Source: Bradyrhizobium sp. NDS-1 (GTDB lineage: Bacteria > Pseudomonadota > Alphaproteobacteria > Rhizobiales > Xanthobacteraceae). From it: 64,000 nt of DNA. The stretch lies in NCBI RefSeq assembly GCF_032918005.1, contig NZ_CP136628.1:682001-746000 (forward strand). The letters run 5' to 3'. Of the stretch, positions 34,315 to 42,890 are shown one piece after another (within the stretch, counting starts at the first letter, position 1; the number at the start of each line of letters is the position of its first letter). The position numbers and the translations under genes are program-made. The notes below the pieces were generated by a model. That model saw nothing but the letters and a program-made list of their open reading frames with translations, searched no databases and was not told the DNA's origin.

Positions 34315-35313
34315 ATGACGGATCGACCGATCGTGGTGGCTGGCGCGGGTGCCATCGGCTGCTTCGTCGGCGGCATGCTGGCGGCCGCGGGCCGCCGCGT
34401 CGCGCTGCTGGTGCGACCGCGGGTGAAGACCGAGATCGAGCGATTTGGTCTGCGGCTGACCGATTTCGACGGCTCCGAGAGGAAGCTCGGCGCGGGCCAG
34501 CTCGCGCTGTCGGAGGATCCTTCGATCCTGCACAGCGCCGGCATCGTGCTGGTCACGGTCAAGAGCGCCGACACCGCCGATGTCGCCGATCAGATCGCGC
34601 AGCACGCGCCGGAGGATGCCGTCGTCGTTTCGCTTCAGAACGGCGTCGGCAACGTCGCGGTGCTGCGCGAACGGCTCGGCGACCGCCGCGTGCTCGCCGG
34701 CATGGTGCCGTTCAACGTGATTGCGATGGGCGAGGGGCGCTTTCATCGCTCGACCTCCGGCGACATTCATATCGGCGAGGACGCCGAGAACACGGCCGCC
34801 GCGCTCTCGGTGCCTGGCCTCGCCATGCGTGCAAGCGGTGACATCACCGGCGTGCAATGGGGCAAGCTGATCATCAATCTGAACAACGCGCTCAGCGCGC
34901 TGTCCGACATGCCGCTCGCCGCGCAACTGGCCAACCGAGACTGGCGCAGGCTGTTCGCGGACCAGATGGCCGAGGGGCTCGCCGCGCTGAAGGCCGCCGG
35001 CATCGCACCGGTCTCGGCGACGCCAATTCCGATGAACTGGTCCCCGACATTGCTCAGATTGCCCGACATGATCTTCAACGCGATCCTGGGACGGACCATG
35101 AAGATCGATCCCGAGGCGCGCTCGTCGATGTGGCAGGACCTGAAACAGGGCCGCAAGACCGAGATCGACTATCTCCAGGGTGCCGTCATCGCCCTCGCCG
35201 AGCAAAACCATGTCGATGTGCCGCTGATGCGCCGCATTGTTGCGCTGATCAAGCAAGCCGAGGCGGACGGCAACGGACCGTCCCGCCTGACGCCGCAGGA
35301 AATTCGCGGGTAG
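34315..35313 (+). CDS. 2-dehydropantoate 2-reductase (ApbA/PanE) family
   Basis: The 332-residue protein starts with a Rossmann motif VVAGAGAIGCFVGGMLAAAG, and has the family's conserved LQNGVGN and KLIINLNNALSAL. PanE reduces ketopantoate to pantoate with NADPH for coenzyme A synthesis, but many paralogues act on other keto acids; a second paralogue lies at 61918-62892, so this cannot be named panE. ATG 34315 fits the motif start. Confidence 0.85.
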   Translation: MTDRPIVVAGAGAIGCFVGGMLAAAGRRVALLVRPRVKTEIERFGLRLTDFDGSERKLGAGQLALSEDPSILHSAGIVLVTVKSADTADVADQIAQHAPEDAVVVSLQNGVGNVAVLRERLGDRRVLAGMVPFNVIAMGEGRFHRSTSGDIHIGEDAENTAAALSVPGLAMRASGDITGVQWGKLIINLNNALSALSDMPLAAQLANRDWRRLFADQMAEGLAALKAAGIAPVSATPIPMNWSPTLLRLPDMIFNAILGRTMKIDPEARSSMWQDLKQGRKTEIDYLQGAVIALAEQNHVDVPLMRRIVALIKQAEADGNGPSRLTPQEIRG

Positions 35314-35338
35314 TGCTCGAGAGCGAAGGAGGAACGCG

Positions 35339-35554
35339 ATGAACCGTGGTTGTGTGATCGGGCTCGCGCTGGCCGCATTCTGCGGCGCATCGACGCTGGC
35401 CTATGCGAGACCGCCGACGGTTATGAACTCGCCCGGCTATGACAGGCGATTGCAGGAAAGCCGGTCGCAGTTGGGGAGTTCGCAGACAGTCGCCGAGCCA
35501 GCGACGGCGCCGGTGGTCAAGCCGAAGCGCAGCAAGAAGAAGCATCCCCATTGA
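35339..35554 (+). CDS. Small secreted basic protein, unknown
   Basis: A 71-residue product has a clear signal peptide (VIGLALAAFCGASTLAYA) and a short mature part ending in KPKRSKKKHPH. GAAGGAGG stands a few bases before the ATG. I do not recognise a family. It follows the ketopantoate-reductase-like gene by 25 bases and may share its transcript. Confidence 0.65.
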   Translation: MNRGCVIGLALAAFCGASTLAYARPPTVMNSPGYDRRLQESRSQLGSSQTVAEPATAPVVKPKRSKKKHPH

Positions 35555-35558
35555 ATTT

Positions 35559-35634
35559 GTAGGGTGGGCAAAGCGAAGCGTGCCCACCATCCTGTTTCGT
35601 CTTGCCGGTGTGGTGGGCACTTTGCCTACCCCAC
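35559..35634. repeat. Dispersed repeat, family E (best copy)
   Basis: TAGGGTGGGCAAAGCGAAGC is followed by GTGCCCACC, and then GGTGTGGTGGGCACTTTGCC and TACCCCACA on the right arm. It lies between convergent genes and immediately after the small secreted protein gene. Confidence 0.7.
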
Positions 35635-35652
35635 AGGTCGGTGCGAGAAAAC

Positions 35653-36276
35653 TCAGCTCTTCTTCGCCGGCTTGCTCGGCGTCGGGTTGAACAGCTTCTT
35701 CAGATCGTTCAAGCTTTCCGATAGCCGCGGCCATTCGCAGGAGAATGAGCCCTTGGTGCATGGCGCGCCCTTCGGACGCTGACCTATGGTCTGCTGCACC
35801 TTCGGCCGCTCGACGGGGATGGGCACGCGCTCGACCTCGGTCCGCAACGCGACCTGCTGGAGTTGCCGCACCTGTTGCTCCTGCAGCTCGCGCTGTTGAC
35901 GCGCGGCGGCCTGGGCGGCTTCGTTGTTGCGGCGCTCTCTGGCGAGATAGGCGGTGTAGGCCTCGTCGATCTTCTTCTGCTCCTCCGGCGTCGGATTGGG
36001 CCCGGCGATGTCGAAGGTGCGATCCTGCAGGAAGTCGTAATAGGCATAGCCGCCGCCCGGCTTGCGGCGGCCGGCGAACTTGGCGTTGCAATCGGCAAGC
36101 GCGGATGTCTTCTCGGCCTTGGTCGCGGCCTTCTCGGCGGCGTCGGCGCATTCCTCGAAATCGACCGGCGCGCGTTTCCACCATTGCGCCTGGGCATGCG
36201 GCAGTGTCAGCAGAAAAAATCCTGCTGCGGCAACGAGAAGCAGCGCCGCACGACGCAATGCAATCACCGACGACAT
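35653..36276 (-). CDS. Secreted protein of unknown function, Gln/Arg-rich coil
   Basis: The 207-residue protein has a signal peptide (LLLVAAAGFFLLTLPHAQAQ), three cysteines in the N-terminal mature part and near the end (EECADAA, LADCNAKF, CTKGSFSCEW), and a charged helical stretch rich in Gln and Arg (ARQQRELQEQQVRQLQQ) that may form a coiled coil. No family is recognised. Convergent with the small secreted protein gene. Confidence 0.7.
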   Translation of the reverse strand: MSSVIALRRAALLLVAAAGFFLLTLPHAQAQWWKRAPVDFEECADAAEKAATKAEKTSALADCNAKFAGRRKPGGGYAYYDFLQDRTFDIAGPNPTPEEQKKIDEAYTAYLARERRNNEAAQAAARQQRELQEQQVRQLQQVALRTEVERVPIPVERPKVQQTIGQRPKGAPCTKGSFSCEWPRLSESLNDLKKLFNPTPSKPAKKS

Positions 36277-36507
36277 TCTACGAGAGCATTCCTTGCAAAA
36301 CTCAACCCGAACTGAGTCGAGCCAGATTTTTGCCTCTTTATTGCCGGCTTGTCACCCATGGAACCTGGGAAATACATGGCTGTGATGCTGACATTTTGTG
36401 CTTGACGTGGCGCAGGAGTCACAGCGCCGTGCCGGCCGGCTGCTACACTCGCCCCGCGAGCGCGCTCATCCGAGGCGACGCCAAGAAAACGAAATGGAAA
36501 CCGCCTG

Positions 36508-38025
36508 ATGTTGCTGCCCCTGTCCGACGTGCCACGCTGGTACGCTGAGCGCAAACCACACGGCACGATCGCCGTTCGCCATGGGCAGGACGCGCTGACA
36601 TGGGACGAGCTCGAGCGCGGTGCCAACCGGCGCGCGCGGGCGTTCATGGCAAAGGGCGTCAAGCCCGGCGATTTCGTTGCGATCGGATTGCCCAACGGCA
36701 ACGCGTTCTTCGAGACCTCCTTCGCGGTGTGGAAGTGCGGCGCGACGCCGACGTCGCTGTCATGGCGGCTGCCGCGCGGCGAAGCCGCCGCCGTGCTCGA
36801 CATTCTCAAGCCTGCGCTGGTGGTCGGCGGCGAGGCCGACTGGAACGCGCCGAACCGTCTGCCGGCTGATTTCGTGCCGGACGGATTTTCGGATGAGCCG
36901 CTGACGCCCCCGGTTGCGCGCTACTGGAAAGCCATGACTTCAGGCGGCTCGACCGGCCGCCCGAAAGTGATCCTCGACCACCATCCGGCGGTGACCGACA
37001 CTGTTGCCGCGCCGCCGCTCAACATGCCCGTCGGAGTCTCGCTGCTCAATCCCGGTCCGCTCTATCACAATGCGCCGTTCATCGTGTCGCATTATGCGCT
37101 GTTCGTGGGAGGCCAGCTCACCGGTCTCGTCAAGTTCGACGCCGAGGAGACGTTGCGGCAGATCGAGCGCGAGCGCGTGCAATGGGTCAATTTCGTGCCG
37201 ACCATGATGCATCGGATCTGGGCAATGCCGGAGCGCGTGCGCAGCGCCTACGATCTGTCGAGCCTGCAGACGGTGTTCCACATGGCTGCTCCGATGCCGC
37301 CCTGGCTGAAGGAGAACTGGATCGCCTGGCTCGGACCGGAACGAATCTGGGAGCTCTATGGCGGCACCGAGCGCCAGGGCGCCTGCATCATCTCCGGCAC
37401 CGAATGGCTGACGCACAAGGGCTCGGTCGGCAGGATCGGCGACATGGCGAAGCTTCGTATCATCGGCGAGGACGGCAACGACGTCGCGCCCGGCGAGACC
37501 GGCGAGATCTATTTCCTCAACAACGACGGCAAGGACGCCACCTACCACTATCTCGGCGCCGAGCCGAAGCGCCGCTCCGACGGCTGGGAATCGCTCGGCG
37601 ACATCGGCCGGCTGGATGCGGAAGGCTATCTCTATCTCGGGGACCGCCTCGCCGACATGGTGCTCCGCGGCGGCGCCAACATCTACCCGGCCGAGGTCGA
37701 GGCTGCCGTCTCCGAATGTCCCGGCGTGCGGTCCTGCGTGGTGGTCGGCTTGCCTGATGCGGAATTGGGCCAGCGCGTGCATGCCATCATCGAGCCGGAA
37801 GGCGACGCCGACGGCCAGGCCATCGCCGACGGCACGGCAGAGTTCCTGAAGGACCGGCTTAGCCGCTACAAGCATCCGGAGAGTTTCGAGATCGTCAGCG
37901 TCCCGCCGCGCGATGATTCCGGTAAAGTCCGCCGCACCCTGTTGCGCGACGAGCGCGCGGCGTGGATGAAGGAAGGGCGCGCCTTCCGGATTTGGCCTTC
38001 CAAGGCGCCGGCGCACGCCGAATAA
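36508..38025 (+). CDS. AMP-dependent acyl-CoA synthetase/ligase
   Basis: The 505-residue adenylate-forming enzyme has the ATP loop TSGGSTGRPKVIL, the motif ELYGGTERQGACI, and the hinge region LGDRLADMVLRGGANIYPAEVE. It activates a carboxylic acid to an acyl-AMP and then acyl-CoA. The final Lys-containing motif lies in DDSGKVRRTLLRD. It is the first gene of a unit with RraA-like, cupin and Bug-type genes, so its substrate is probably the acid bound by that binding protein (inference). Confidence 0.9.
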   Translation: MLLPLSDVPRWYAERKPHGTIAVRHGQDALTWDELERGANRRARAFMAKGVKPGDFVAIGLPNGNAFFETSFAVWKCGATPTSLSWRLPRGEAAAVLDILKPALVVGGEADWNAPNRLPADFVPDGFSDEPLTPPVARYWKAMTSGGSTGRPKVILDHHPAVTDTVAAPPLNMPVGVSLLNPGPLYHNAPFIVSHYALFVGGQLTGLVKFDAEETLRQIERERVQWVNFVPTMMHRIWAMPERVRSAYDLSSLQTVFHMAAPMPPWLKENWIAWLGPERIWELYGGTERQGACIISGTEWLTHKGSVGRIGDMAKLRIIGEDGNDVAPGETGEIYFLNNDGKDATYHYLGAEPKRRSDGWESLGDIGRLDAEGYLYLGDRLADMVLRGGANIYPAEVEAAVSECPGVRSCVVVGLPDAELGQRVHAIIEPEGDADGQAIADGTAEFLKDRLSRYKHPESFEIVSVPPRDDSGKVRRTLLRDERAAWMKEGRAFRIWPSKAPAHAE

Positions 38026-38051
38026 GAAAAGTGACGAAAGGATTCTTTGAC

Positions 38052-38690
38052 ATGACGATTCACATCGCAGCGAACAGCGTGCCGAAGCCGCCGGCCGAGA
38101 TCATCGAGGGCTTTCGAGGTGCACCGACGTCGGTCATTTCTGACAATCTCGCCCGCCTGCCCGGCGCGGTCGGGCTGAAGCCCTATCATCGCGGGGCTAA
38201 GCTGGTGGGCACGGCCTTCACCGTGCGGACCCGTCCCGGCGACAATCTCGCCATCCACCGCGCCCTCGATCTGGTCGGTCCAGGCGACGTCATCGTGGTC
38301 GATGGCGGCGGCGACGAGACGCGCGCGCTGGTCGGCGAGATCATGAAGAACATCGCGCAGTGGCGCAAAGCGGAAGGTTACGTCATCGACGGCGCGATCC
38401 GCGATGTCGCCGCTTTCGCGGCCGACGACTTTCCCTGCTACGCCCGCGCGGTGATCCATCGCGGCCCCTACAAGAACGGTCCCGGCGAGATCAACGTGCC
38501 TGTGACGATCGGCGGCAGCGTGATTGCGCCCGGCGACATCGTTGTCGGCGACGAGGACGGCGTGGTGTCGTTTCCCGCCGCGGGTGCCGCCGCGCTGCTG
38601 GACGCCGTCCGCACCCAGGTCGCGCGCGAGGAGGAGACACTGAAGGCGATCCGCGAGGGCCGCTACCAGGGGTCGTACGGCAAATCCTGA
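38052..38690 (+). CDS. RraA-like family protein (HMG/oxaloacetate aldolase type)
   Basis: The 212-residue protein has GDNLAIHRALDLVGPGDVIV and the conserved GAIRDVAAF, with the Arg-Asp pair that binds pyruvate and metal in 4-hydroxy-4-methyl-2-oxoglutarate aldolases; true RraA proteins inhibit RNase E. Catabolic neighbours favour an aldolase or decarboxylase role. ATG 38052 begins 26 bases after the ligase gene; the frame continues upstream in shadow of the ligase. Confidence 0.85.
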   Translation: MTIHIAANSVPKPPAEIIEGFRGAPTSVISDNLARLPGAVGLKPYHRGAKLVGTAFTVRTRPGDNLAIHRALDLVGPGDVIVVDGGGDETRALVGEIMKNIAQWRKAEGYVIDGAIRDVAAFAADDFPCYARAVIHRGPYKNGPGEINVPVTIGGSVIAPGDIVVGDEDGVVSFPAAGAAALLDAVRTQVAREEETLKAIREGRYQGSYGKS

Positions 38691-38716
38691 TCAGGCGGGA
38701 GCAAAGGGAGGACGAC

Positions 38717-39088
38717 GTGAGTCAAAAAGAAGAATTCCACAACATCGACGATCCCAGCGATGGGCTGTTTCGCGAGCTCGCGGCAGGCGTGACCACGCGC
38801 ATCTTCTCCGGCGAGCAGGCGATGCTGTCGGTGGTGACGCTGGCGCCGCATGCGCAAGGCACCCTGCACCATCATCCCGAGGAGCAATGGGGCGTGCTGC
38901 TGGACGGCTCGGCCATCCGCGTTCAGGGCGACGAGGAAATCCCAGTGAAGAAGGGCGATTTCTGGCGTACCCCGGGCAACGTGCCGCACACCATGCGCGC
39001 TGGCGCCGACGGCGCGCGGGTGCTGGACATCTTCAGTCCGCCTCGGCCAGAATACAAGAAAGCCGGGTCGGGCTTCGGCACGAGCTAA
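38717..39088 (+). CDS. Cupin-fold protein
   Basis: The 123-residue product has cupin motif 1 (GTLHHHPEEQWGVLLDG) with three histidines and a glutamate position, and motif 2 (PGNVPHTMR), so a metal-binding small beta barrel. The GTG start has the excellent site AAAGGGAGGACGAC before it. It sits 26 bases after the RraA-like gene. It may be a dioxygenase, isomerase or a regulator; sequence does not decide. Confidence 0.85.
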   Translation: MSQKEEFHNIDDPSDGLFRELAAGVTTRIFSGEQAMLSVVTLAPHAQGTLHHHPEEQWGVLLDGSAIRVQGDEEIPVKKGDFWRTPGNVPHTMRAGADGARVLDIFSPPRPEYKKAGSGFGTS

Positions 39089-39165
39089 AGCGCTTTGCGC
39101 TTTAGATGCATCTTTTGAGCATGATCTTGTCGGAAAACCGCTACACACTTTTCCGGATCATGCTG
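39086..39165. repeat. Dispersed palindromic element, family F (AGCATGATC type)
   Basis: The first arm AAAGCGC / GCGCTTT (39087-39103) overlaps the cupin stop; then GAGCATGATC and GGATCATGCT (39118-39163) flank CGGAAAACCG and a CACTTTTCC stretch. This pattern recurs widely in rhizobial chromosomes. The first hairpin may end the cupin transcript. Confidence 0.75.
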
Positions 39166-39210
39166 CAGCGCCAAAGAGCAAAAGCCGGGCGCACCACAAG
39201 GGAGGGGACC

Positions 39211-40167
39211 ATGACGATCACACGACGCACGCTGCTGGCCGCGCCGGCCATTCTCGCAATGACGCCGGCGCTGGCACAGGCCGGCAAGATCACGCTGGTG
39301 GTGCCGTTTCCGCCGGGCGGCTCGACCGATGCGATGGCGCGGCTGCTGCAGACCAATCTGCAAACCAAGCTCGGCCGCATCGTCGTGGTCGAGAACAAAT
39401 CGGGCGCCGCCGGCGCGCTCGGTGCGGCGCAGGCCGCCAAGAGCCCGGCGGACGGCTCGACCTTCCTGGTCACCTTCGATTCCCACGCGGTGATTCCGTC
39501 CATCCTCGACAAGCCGCCGGTGGACGTCGAGCGGGAGCTGATGCCGGTGCTGCTGATCGGCACCGCGCCCTACGTGATCGCGGCGGGTGCCGATCGTCCC
39601 TATAAGAGTTTTGCCGACGTCGTGGCGGCCTGCAAGGCGAAGCCCGGTGCGGTGAAATATGCCTCTGTCGGCATCGGCACGCTCGGCCATCTCGCCATGA
39701 CCGTGCTCGGCAGCAAGGCCGGCGTCGAGATTATGCACGTGCCCTATCGCGGCGGCGGCCCGGCGATGAACGACGTGCTCGGTGGCCATGTCGATCTCAT
39801 CGCGGGATCGGCGGCGCTGGTCGCCGCCCAGCTCGGGACCAACATGCTGCGTCCGATCCTGCAGCTCGGCCGCGAGCGGCTGCCGGCCCTGCCTGATACC
39901 CAGACCGCGATCGAGGCGGGCTTTCCCGATTTCGAGACGCTGGCCTGGTGGGGCATCTTCGCGCCCGCAGGCACGCCGCCTGACATCGTCGCGGCCTTCG
40001 CGGCGGCGTCCAGGGAGATCCTGAGCGAGCCCGCGACCGCCACCCAGCTCAAGGAGACGCAGCACATGACGCTGCTGCTCCAGGACGGCGCCGCCTTCAA
40101 GACCTTCTTCGACAAGCAGGTCGCCTTTTGGGGCAAGGTGGTGAAGGACAATAATATCAAAGCGTAG
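39211..40167 (+). CDS. Bug/TctC-family periplasmic binding protein
   Basis: The 318-residue product has a signal peptide (AAPAILAMTPALAQA) with a twin-Arg-like TRRTLLAA, then the family's VVPFPPGGSTDAMARLL and MHVPYRGGGPAMNDVLGGHVD. Bug proteins bind carboxylates for tripartite tricarboxylate transporters, but TctA/TctB genes are not here. ATG 39211 has GGAGGGGACC. It ends the ligase / RraA-like / cupin unit, though a palindromic element separates it from cupin. Confidence 0.93.
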   Translation: MTITRRTLLAAPAILAMTPALAQAGKITLVVPFPPGGSTDAMARLLQTNLQTKLGRIVVVENKSGAAGALGAAQAAKSPADGSTFLVTFDSHAVIPSILDKPPVDVERELMPVLLIGTAPYVIAAGADRPYKSFADVVAACKAKPGAVKYASVGIGTLGHLAMTVLGSKAGVEIMHVPYRGGGPAMNDVLGGHVDLIAGSAALVAAQLGTNMLRPILQLGRERLPALPDTQTAIEAGFPDFETLAWWGIFAPAGTPPDIVAAFAAASREILSEPATATQLKETQHMTLLLQDGAAFKTFFDKQVAFWGKVVKDNNIKA

Positions 40168-40195
40168 GGCTCGCAGCAGTCTTTGCGCATGGGGC

Positions 40196-40225
40196 GCGGC
40201 GGGGCTTCCGATCCCGCCGCCGCTT
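40196..40225 (+). terminator. Possible terminator of the Bug-protein gene
   Basis: GCGGCGGG at 40196-40203 pairs with CCCGCCGC at 40213-40220, followed by CGCTTTGAT. The T tract is short, so this is weak. Confidence 0.4.
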
Positions 40226-40269
40226 TGATATGTACACCCTCAGGCAACCCGTCTAGGAGCGGGTTCCGC

Positions 40270-40346
40270 GGTCCCGTAGCTCAGCCGGATAGAGCGACGG
40301 TTTCCTAAACCGTAGGTCGCATGTTCGAGTCATGCCGGGATCGCCA
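40270..40346 (+). tRNA. tRNA-Arg, anticodon CCT
   Basis: The 77-base cloverleaf folds fully: acceptor GGTCCCG with CGGGATC, D arm with AGCCGGATA loop, anticodon stem ACGGT/ACCGT around TTCCTAA with CCT at the centre, T arm GCATG TTCGAGT CATGC, discriminator G and encoded CCA. It stands alone, and 276 bases of unassigned DNA follow. Confidence 0.97.
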
Positions 40347-40622
40347 GTTTTTCGATGCAAGAAACACAATAGCCACGGGCCTTTCCCTCCCGTACGCGCT
40401 CCGTCCCGGCGCCGATTTCGGTGTCTCGGGACCGATTCCCAAAGCTCCGTCCAGTACGTGTAATTACAAGGGGTTACATGGAGTGACGTCTGCTCCAGTC
40501 GCGAGCGCGTGAAGCCGCCTCATATCAACGTTTGATGTCCCTCGCGGCTCATTCGAGGACCCGTGGACTCTCTTCGGCGTCGGGTCGGACCGAAGAAGCC
40601 TCGGCGAACTCATCCCGCAAGC

Positions 40623-41561
40623 TCAGTAGCAAGCAGACACCAATCCAAGTTGCGGATACTGCCGGTCGATCGCGGCCACCTCTTTTCGCATCTGCGCGAT
40701 GATCCAATCTCGGATCTCGGCGGCGATCGGCCGCATCAAGCGGTTGCGCGGCGGCAGGAATTCGCAGATGCGGCGCGTAGTGGCGAGCGTGTCGGAGGCC
40801 GGCACCAGCGCGCCGGTGAGCAGCCAGTGCGAGGTGACCGTCAGCCAGCCGAGCGCGATGCCCTGGCCGAGCAGCGCAGCCTGCACCACGACGGCATAGT
40901 CGGTGAAGCTGAGCGCTTTGGCCGCCCCGCGCCGCCCCGTGAGAAGCGAGGCGTAGTCGGCGGCCCAATCACCCGGCGTCTCCCCGAGACGAATGATGGT
41001 ATTGCCTTCGGTGGGATCGGACTCGCCGAGATAGCCGGGGCTGCACATCGGCAGCATGACTTCCTTCATGATCAGCGTGCCGCCGGAGGATGGCTCGTCG
41101 CGATCGCGGAAGCGCATGCCGAGATCGACATTCTCCACCGGCCCGCGCAGCGCGCCGGAGATGAGCTGGAAGCGCAGATCCACTTGCGGAAACTGCTTCT
41201 GCAGCTTGTCGATGCGCGGCATCAGCCAATGCGTGGTGAAGGCGGACGAGACCGACAGCGTCACCGTCTCGGTGCCCTTGCGGCGCCGCTCGATCTCGAC
41301 GAGCCCGCTCTCGATGCTGCGGAAACCTTCGAGCACGCGGCGATACAGGAGCTCGCCCTCTTCGGAGAGCACGGCACGGCCCGCCTTGCGGTCGAACAGG
41401 CGGACGCCGAGATGCTCCTCGAGCTGTCCGAGCATGCGGCTCACCGCCGGCTGCGTGACGTTCAATTCGGCGGCTGCGGCGGTGAAACTGCCATTGCGCG
41501 CCGCGGCGTCGAAGACGAACAGGGCGTTGCTGGAGGGCAGCATGCGGCGGAGCTCTGGCAT
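40623..41561 (-). CDS. LysR-family transcription regulator
   Basis: The 312-residue protein has an N-terminal winged helix-turn-helix (GSFTAAAAELNVTQPAVSRML, then LEEHLGVRLFDRKAG) and a LysR effector domain close to the GcvA branch (WLMPRIDKLQKQFPQVDLR, LGMRFRD). It is divergent from the ABC transporter operon at 41772, the usual layout for a LysR regulator and its target. A CATAAC-N5-GTTATG palindrome overlaps its start codon, suggesting autoregulation. Confidence 0.93.
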   Translation of the reverse strand: MPELRRMLPSSNALFVFDAAARNGSFTAAAAELNVTQPAVSRMLGQLEEHLGVRLFDRKAGRAVLSEEGELLYRRVLEGFRSIESGLVEIERRRKGTETVTLSVSSAFTTHWLMPRIDKLQKQFPQVDLRFQLISGALRGPVENVDLGMRFRDRDEPSSGGTLIMKEVMLPMCSPGYLGESDPTEGNTIIRLGETPGDWAADYASLLTGRRGAAKALSFTDYAVVVQAALLGQGIALGWLTVTSHWLLTGALVPASDTLATTRRICEFLPPRNRLMRPIAAEIRDWIIAQMRKEVAAIDRQYPQLGLVSACY

Positions 41562-41575
41562 AACGTCATGTTATG
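41559..41575. promoter_or_regulatory. Putative LysR autoregulatory site overlapping the lysR start codon
   Basis: CATAAC at 41559-41564 and GTTATG at 41570-41575 are exact complements around GTCAT. The left arm includes the ATG of the LysR gene (on the minus strand). The spacing fits the T-N11-A LysR box. Confidence 0.5.
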
Positions 41576-41589
41576 AGCCGCGTGAGAAT

Positions 41590-41613
41590 TTGGCAATTGC
41601 CGACTTTTGCCAA
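41590..41613. promoter_or_regulatory. Candidate second operator in LysR/ABC divergent region
   Basis: The region contains the palindrome GGCAATTGCC at 41592-41601 within TTGGCA...TTGCCAA (41590-41613). It may be the activation site for the ABC operon. Confidence 0.35.
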
Positions 41614-41771
41614 GTCTGGTGTCATCGAGACGACTGCCTGACCATAGGGGCATCGGAAGAAGATTTGGCGCGGTGCACGCTTTGGACGGCGCGTGCTCAC
41701 ACCCCTGTCTATAAAGCAGGCTTATGGCGTGCAGTGAGGCACGCCATTGCAGGACATGGCGAGGTCGATCG

Positions 41772-42854
41772 TTGGACAAGCGAGCGGAAAGCGTCGAAAT
41801 CAGGTCCGCGAGCAAAGCTTACGGCGCGTTGCGCGCCCTTGACGACGTGTCCCTCAATGTCGGCGCCGGCGAGTTCGTCTCCCTGCTCGGCCCCTCCGGC
41901 TCCGGCAAGACCACGCTGCTCGGCATTTTGGGCGGCTTCATCCTGCCGACGTCAGGCACAATCCTTTTTGGCGGGCGCGACGTCACCTACATGCCGCCGC
42001 ACAAGCGCGGCATCGGCGTCGTGTTCCAGAACTATGCGCTGTTCCCTCACATGAGCGTCGGAGAGAACGTCGCCTTTCCCCTGCGCGCGCGGCGCCTGCC
42101 GAAGGCCTCCTGGCCGGACAAGGTGCGCGCGGCACTCGGTATGGTCGGCCTTGCCGGCTATGAAGAGCGCGGCATCGCGCAGCTTTCCGGCGGCCAGCGC
42201 CAGCGCGTCGCACTCGCACGCGCCATGATCTTCGAGCCGCGCCTGATCCTGATGGACGAGCCGCTCTCCGCGCTCGACAAGCAACTGCGCGAATCCATGC
42301 AGATCGAGCTGCGCGCGCTGCACAAACGCATCGGCGCCACCATCATCTACGTCACCCACGACCAGCGCGAGGCGCTGACCATGAGCGACCGCGTCGCCGT
42401 GATGAAGGACGGCCGGCTGGTCCAGATCGACGCGCCCGAGCGGCTGCACGACCATCCTGCCGATTCGTTCGTCGCCAGCTTCATTGGCGAGGCGACGATG
42501 CTGCCTGTTCGCCGCGTCGATGCGTCCAGCGTCGCACTCGGCAACGTCTTGCTGCGCACCGCGCGCGCCATTCCGGACGGCGATGCGCTGATGCTGGCCG
42601 TGCACAGCGAGAAGCTTCTGATCGACGATGGTGCGCAGGATGGCGCCTGCAACCGGTTGACCGGGACGGTCACCGACGTCGTCTATCAGGGCGAGAGCCT
42701 GCGCATCTTCCTGGCGCTGGACGGCGGCGTTGCGCTCAGCCTGCGCCAGCCGGCCTATCACCAGGCCCATAGCCGCATCCCGCCGCTCGGCGGCAGCCTC
42801 ACTGTCGCGCTCCATCCCGAGGACACCATCGTCGTGCCCCGGGTGGGGGACTGA
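41772..42854 (+). CDS. Polyamine-type ABC transporter ATP-binding protein
   Basis: The product has Walker A GPSGSGKT at residues 40-47, signature LSGGQRQRVALARA, Walker B LILMDEPLSALD, and a C-terminal TOBE regulatory domain (LTGTVTDVVYQGESLRIFL), the PotA/PotG arrangement. The start is uncertain: TTG at 41772 has GGCGAGG and homology begins there; an ATG at 41724 is the alternative. It opens an operon whose later genes supply binding protein and permeases. Confidence 0.92.
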   Translation: MDKRAESVEIRSASKAYGALRALDDVSLNVGAGEFVSLLGPSGSGKTTLLGILGGFILPTSGTILFGGRDVTYMPPHKRGIGVVFQNYALFPHMSVGENVAFPLRARRLPKASWPDKVRAALGMVGLAGYEERGIAQLSGGQRQRVALARAMIFEPRLILMDEPLSALDKQLRESMQIELRALHKRIGATIIYVTHDQREALTMSDRVAVMKDGRLVQIDAPERLHDHPADSFVASFIGEATMLPVRRVDASSVALGNVLLRTARAIPDGDALMLAVHSEKLLIDDGAQDGACNRLTGTVTDVVYQGESLRIFLALDGGVALSLRQPAYHQAHSRIPPLGGSLTVALHPEDTIVVPRVGD

Positions 42855-42890
42855 ACTTGAAGCCGGGACCAACCAGAGAGAAGAAGCCAG

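Noticed and set aside
40459..40468. Ten-base palindrome TGTAATTACA downstream of the tRNA
   Set aside because: Too short and not in a divergent promoter; could arise by chance.
40347..40622. Possible integration site after tRNA-Arg
   Set aside because: No duplicate of the tRNA 3' end and no integrase gene nearby were found.
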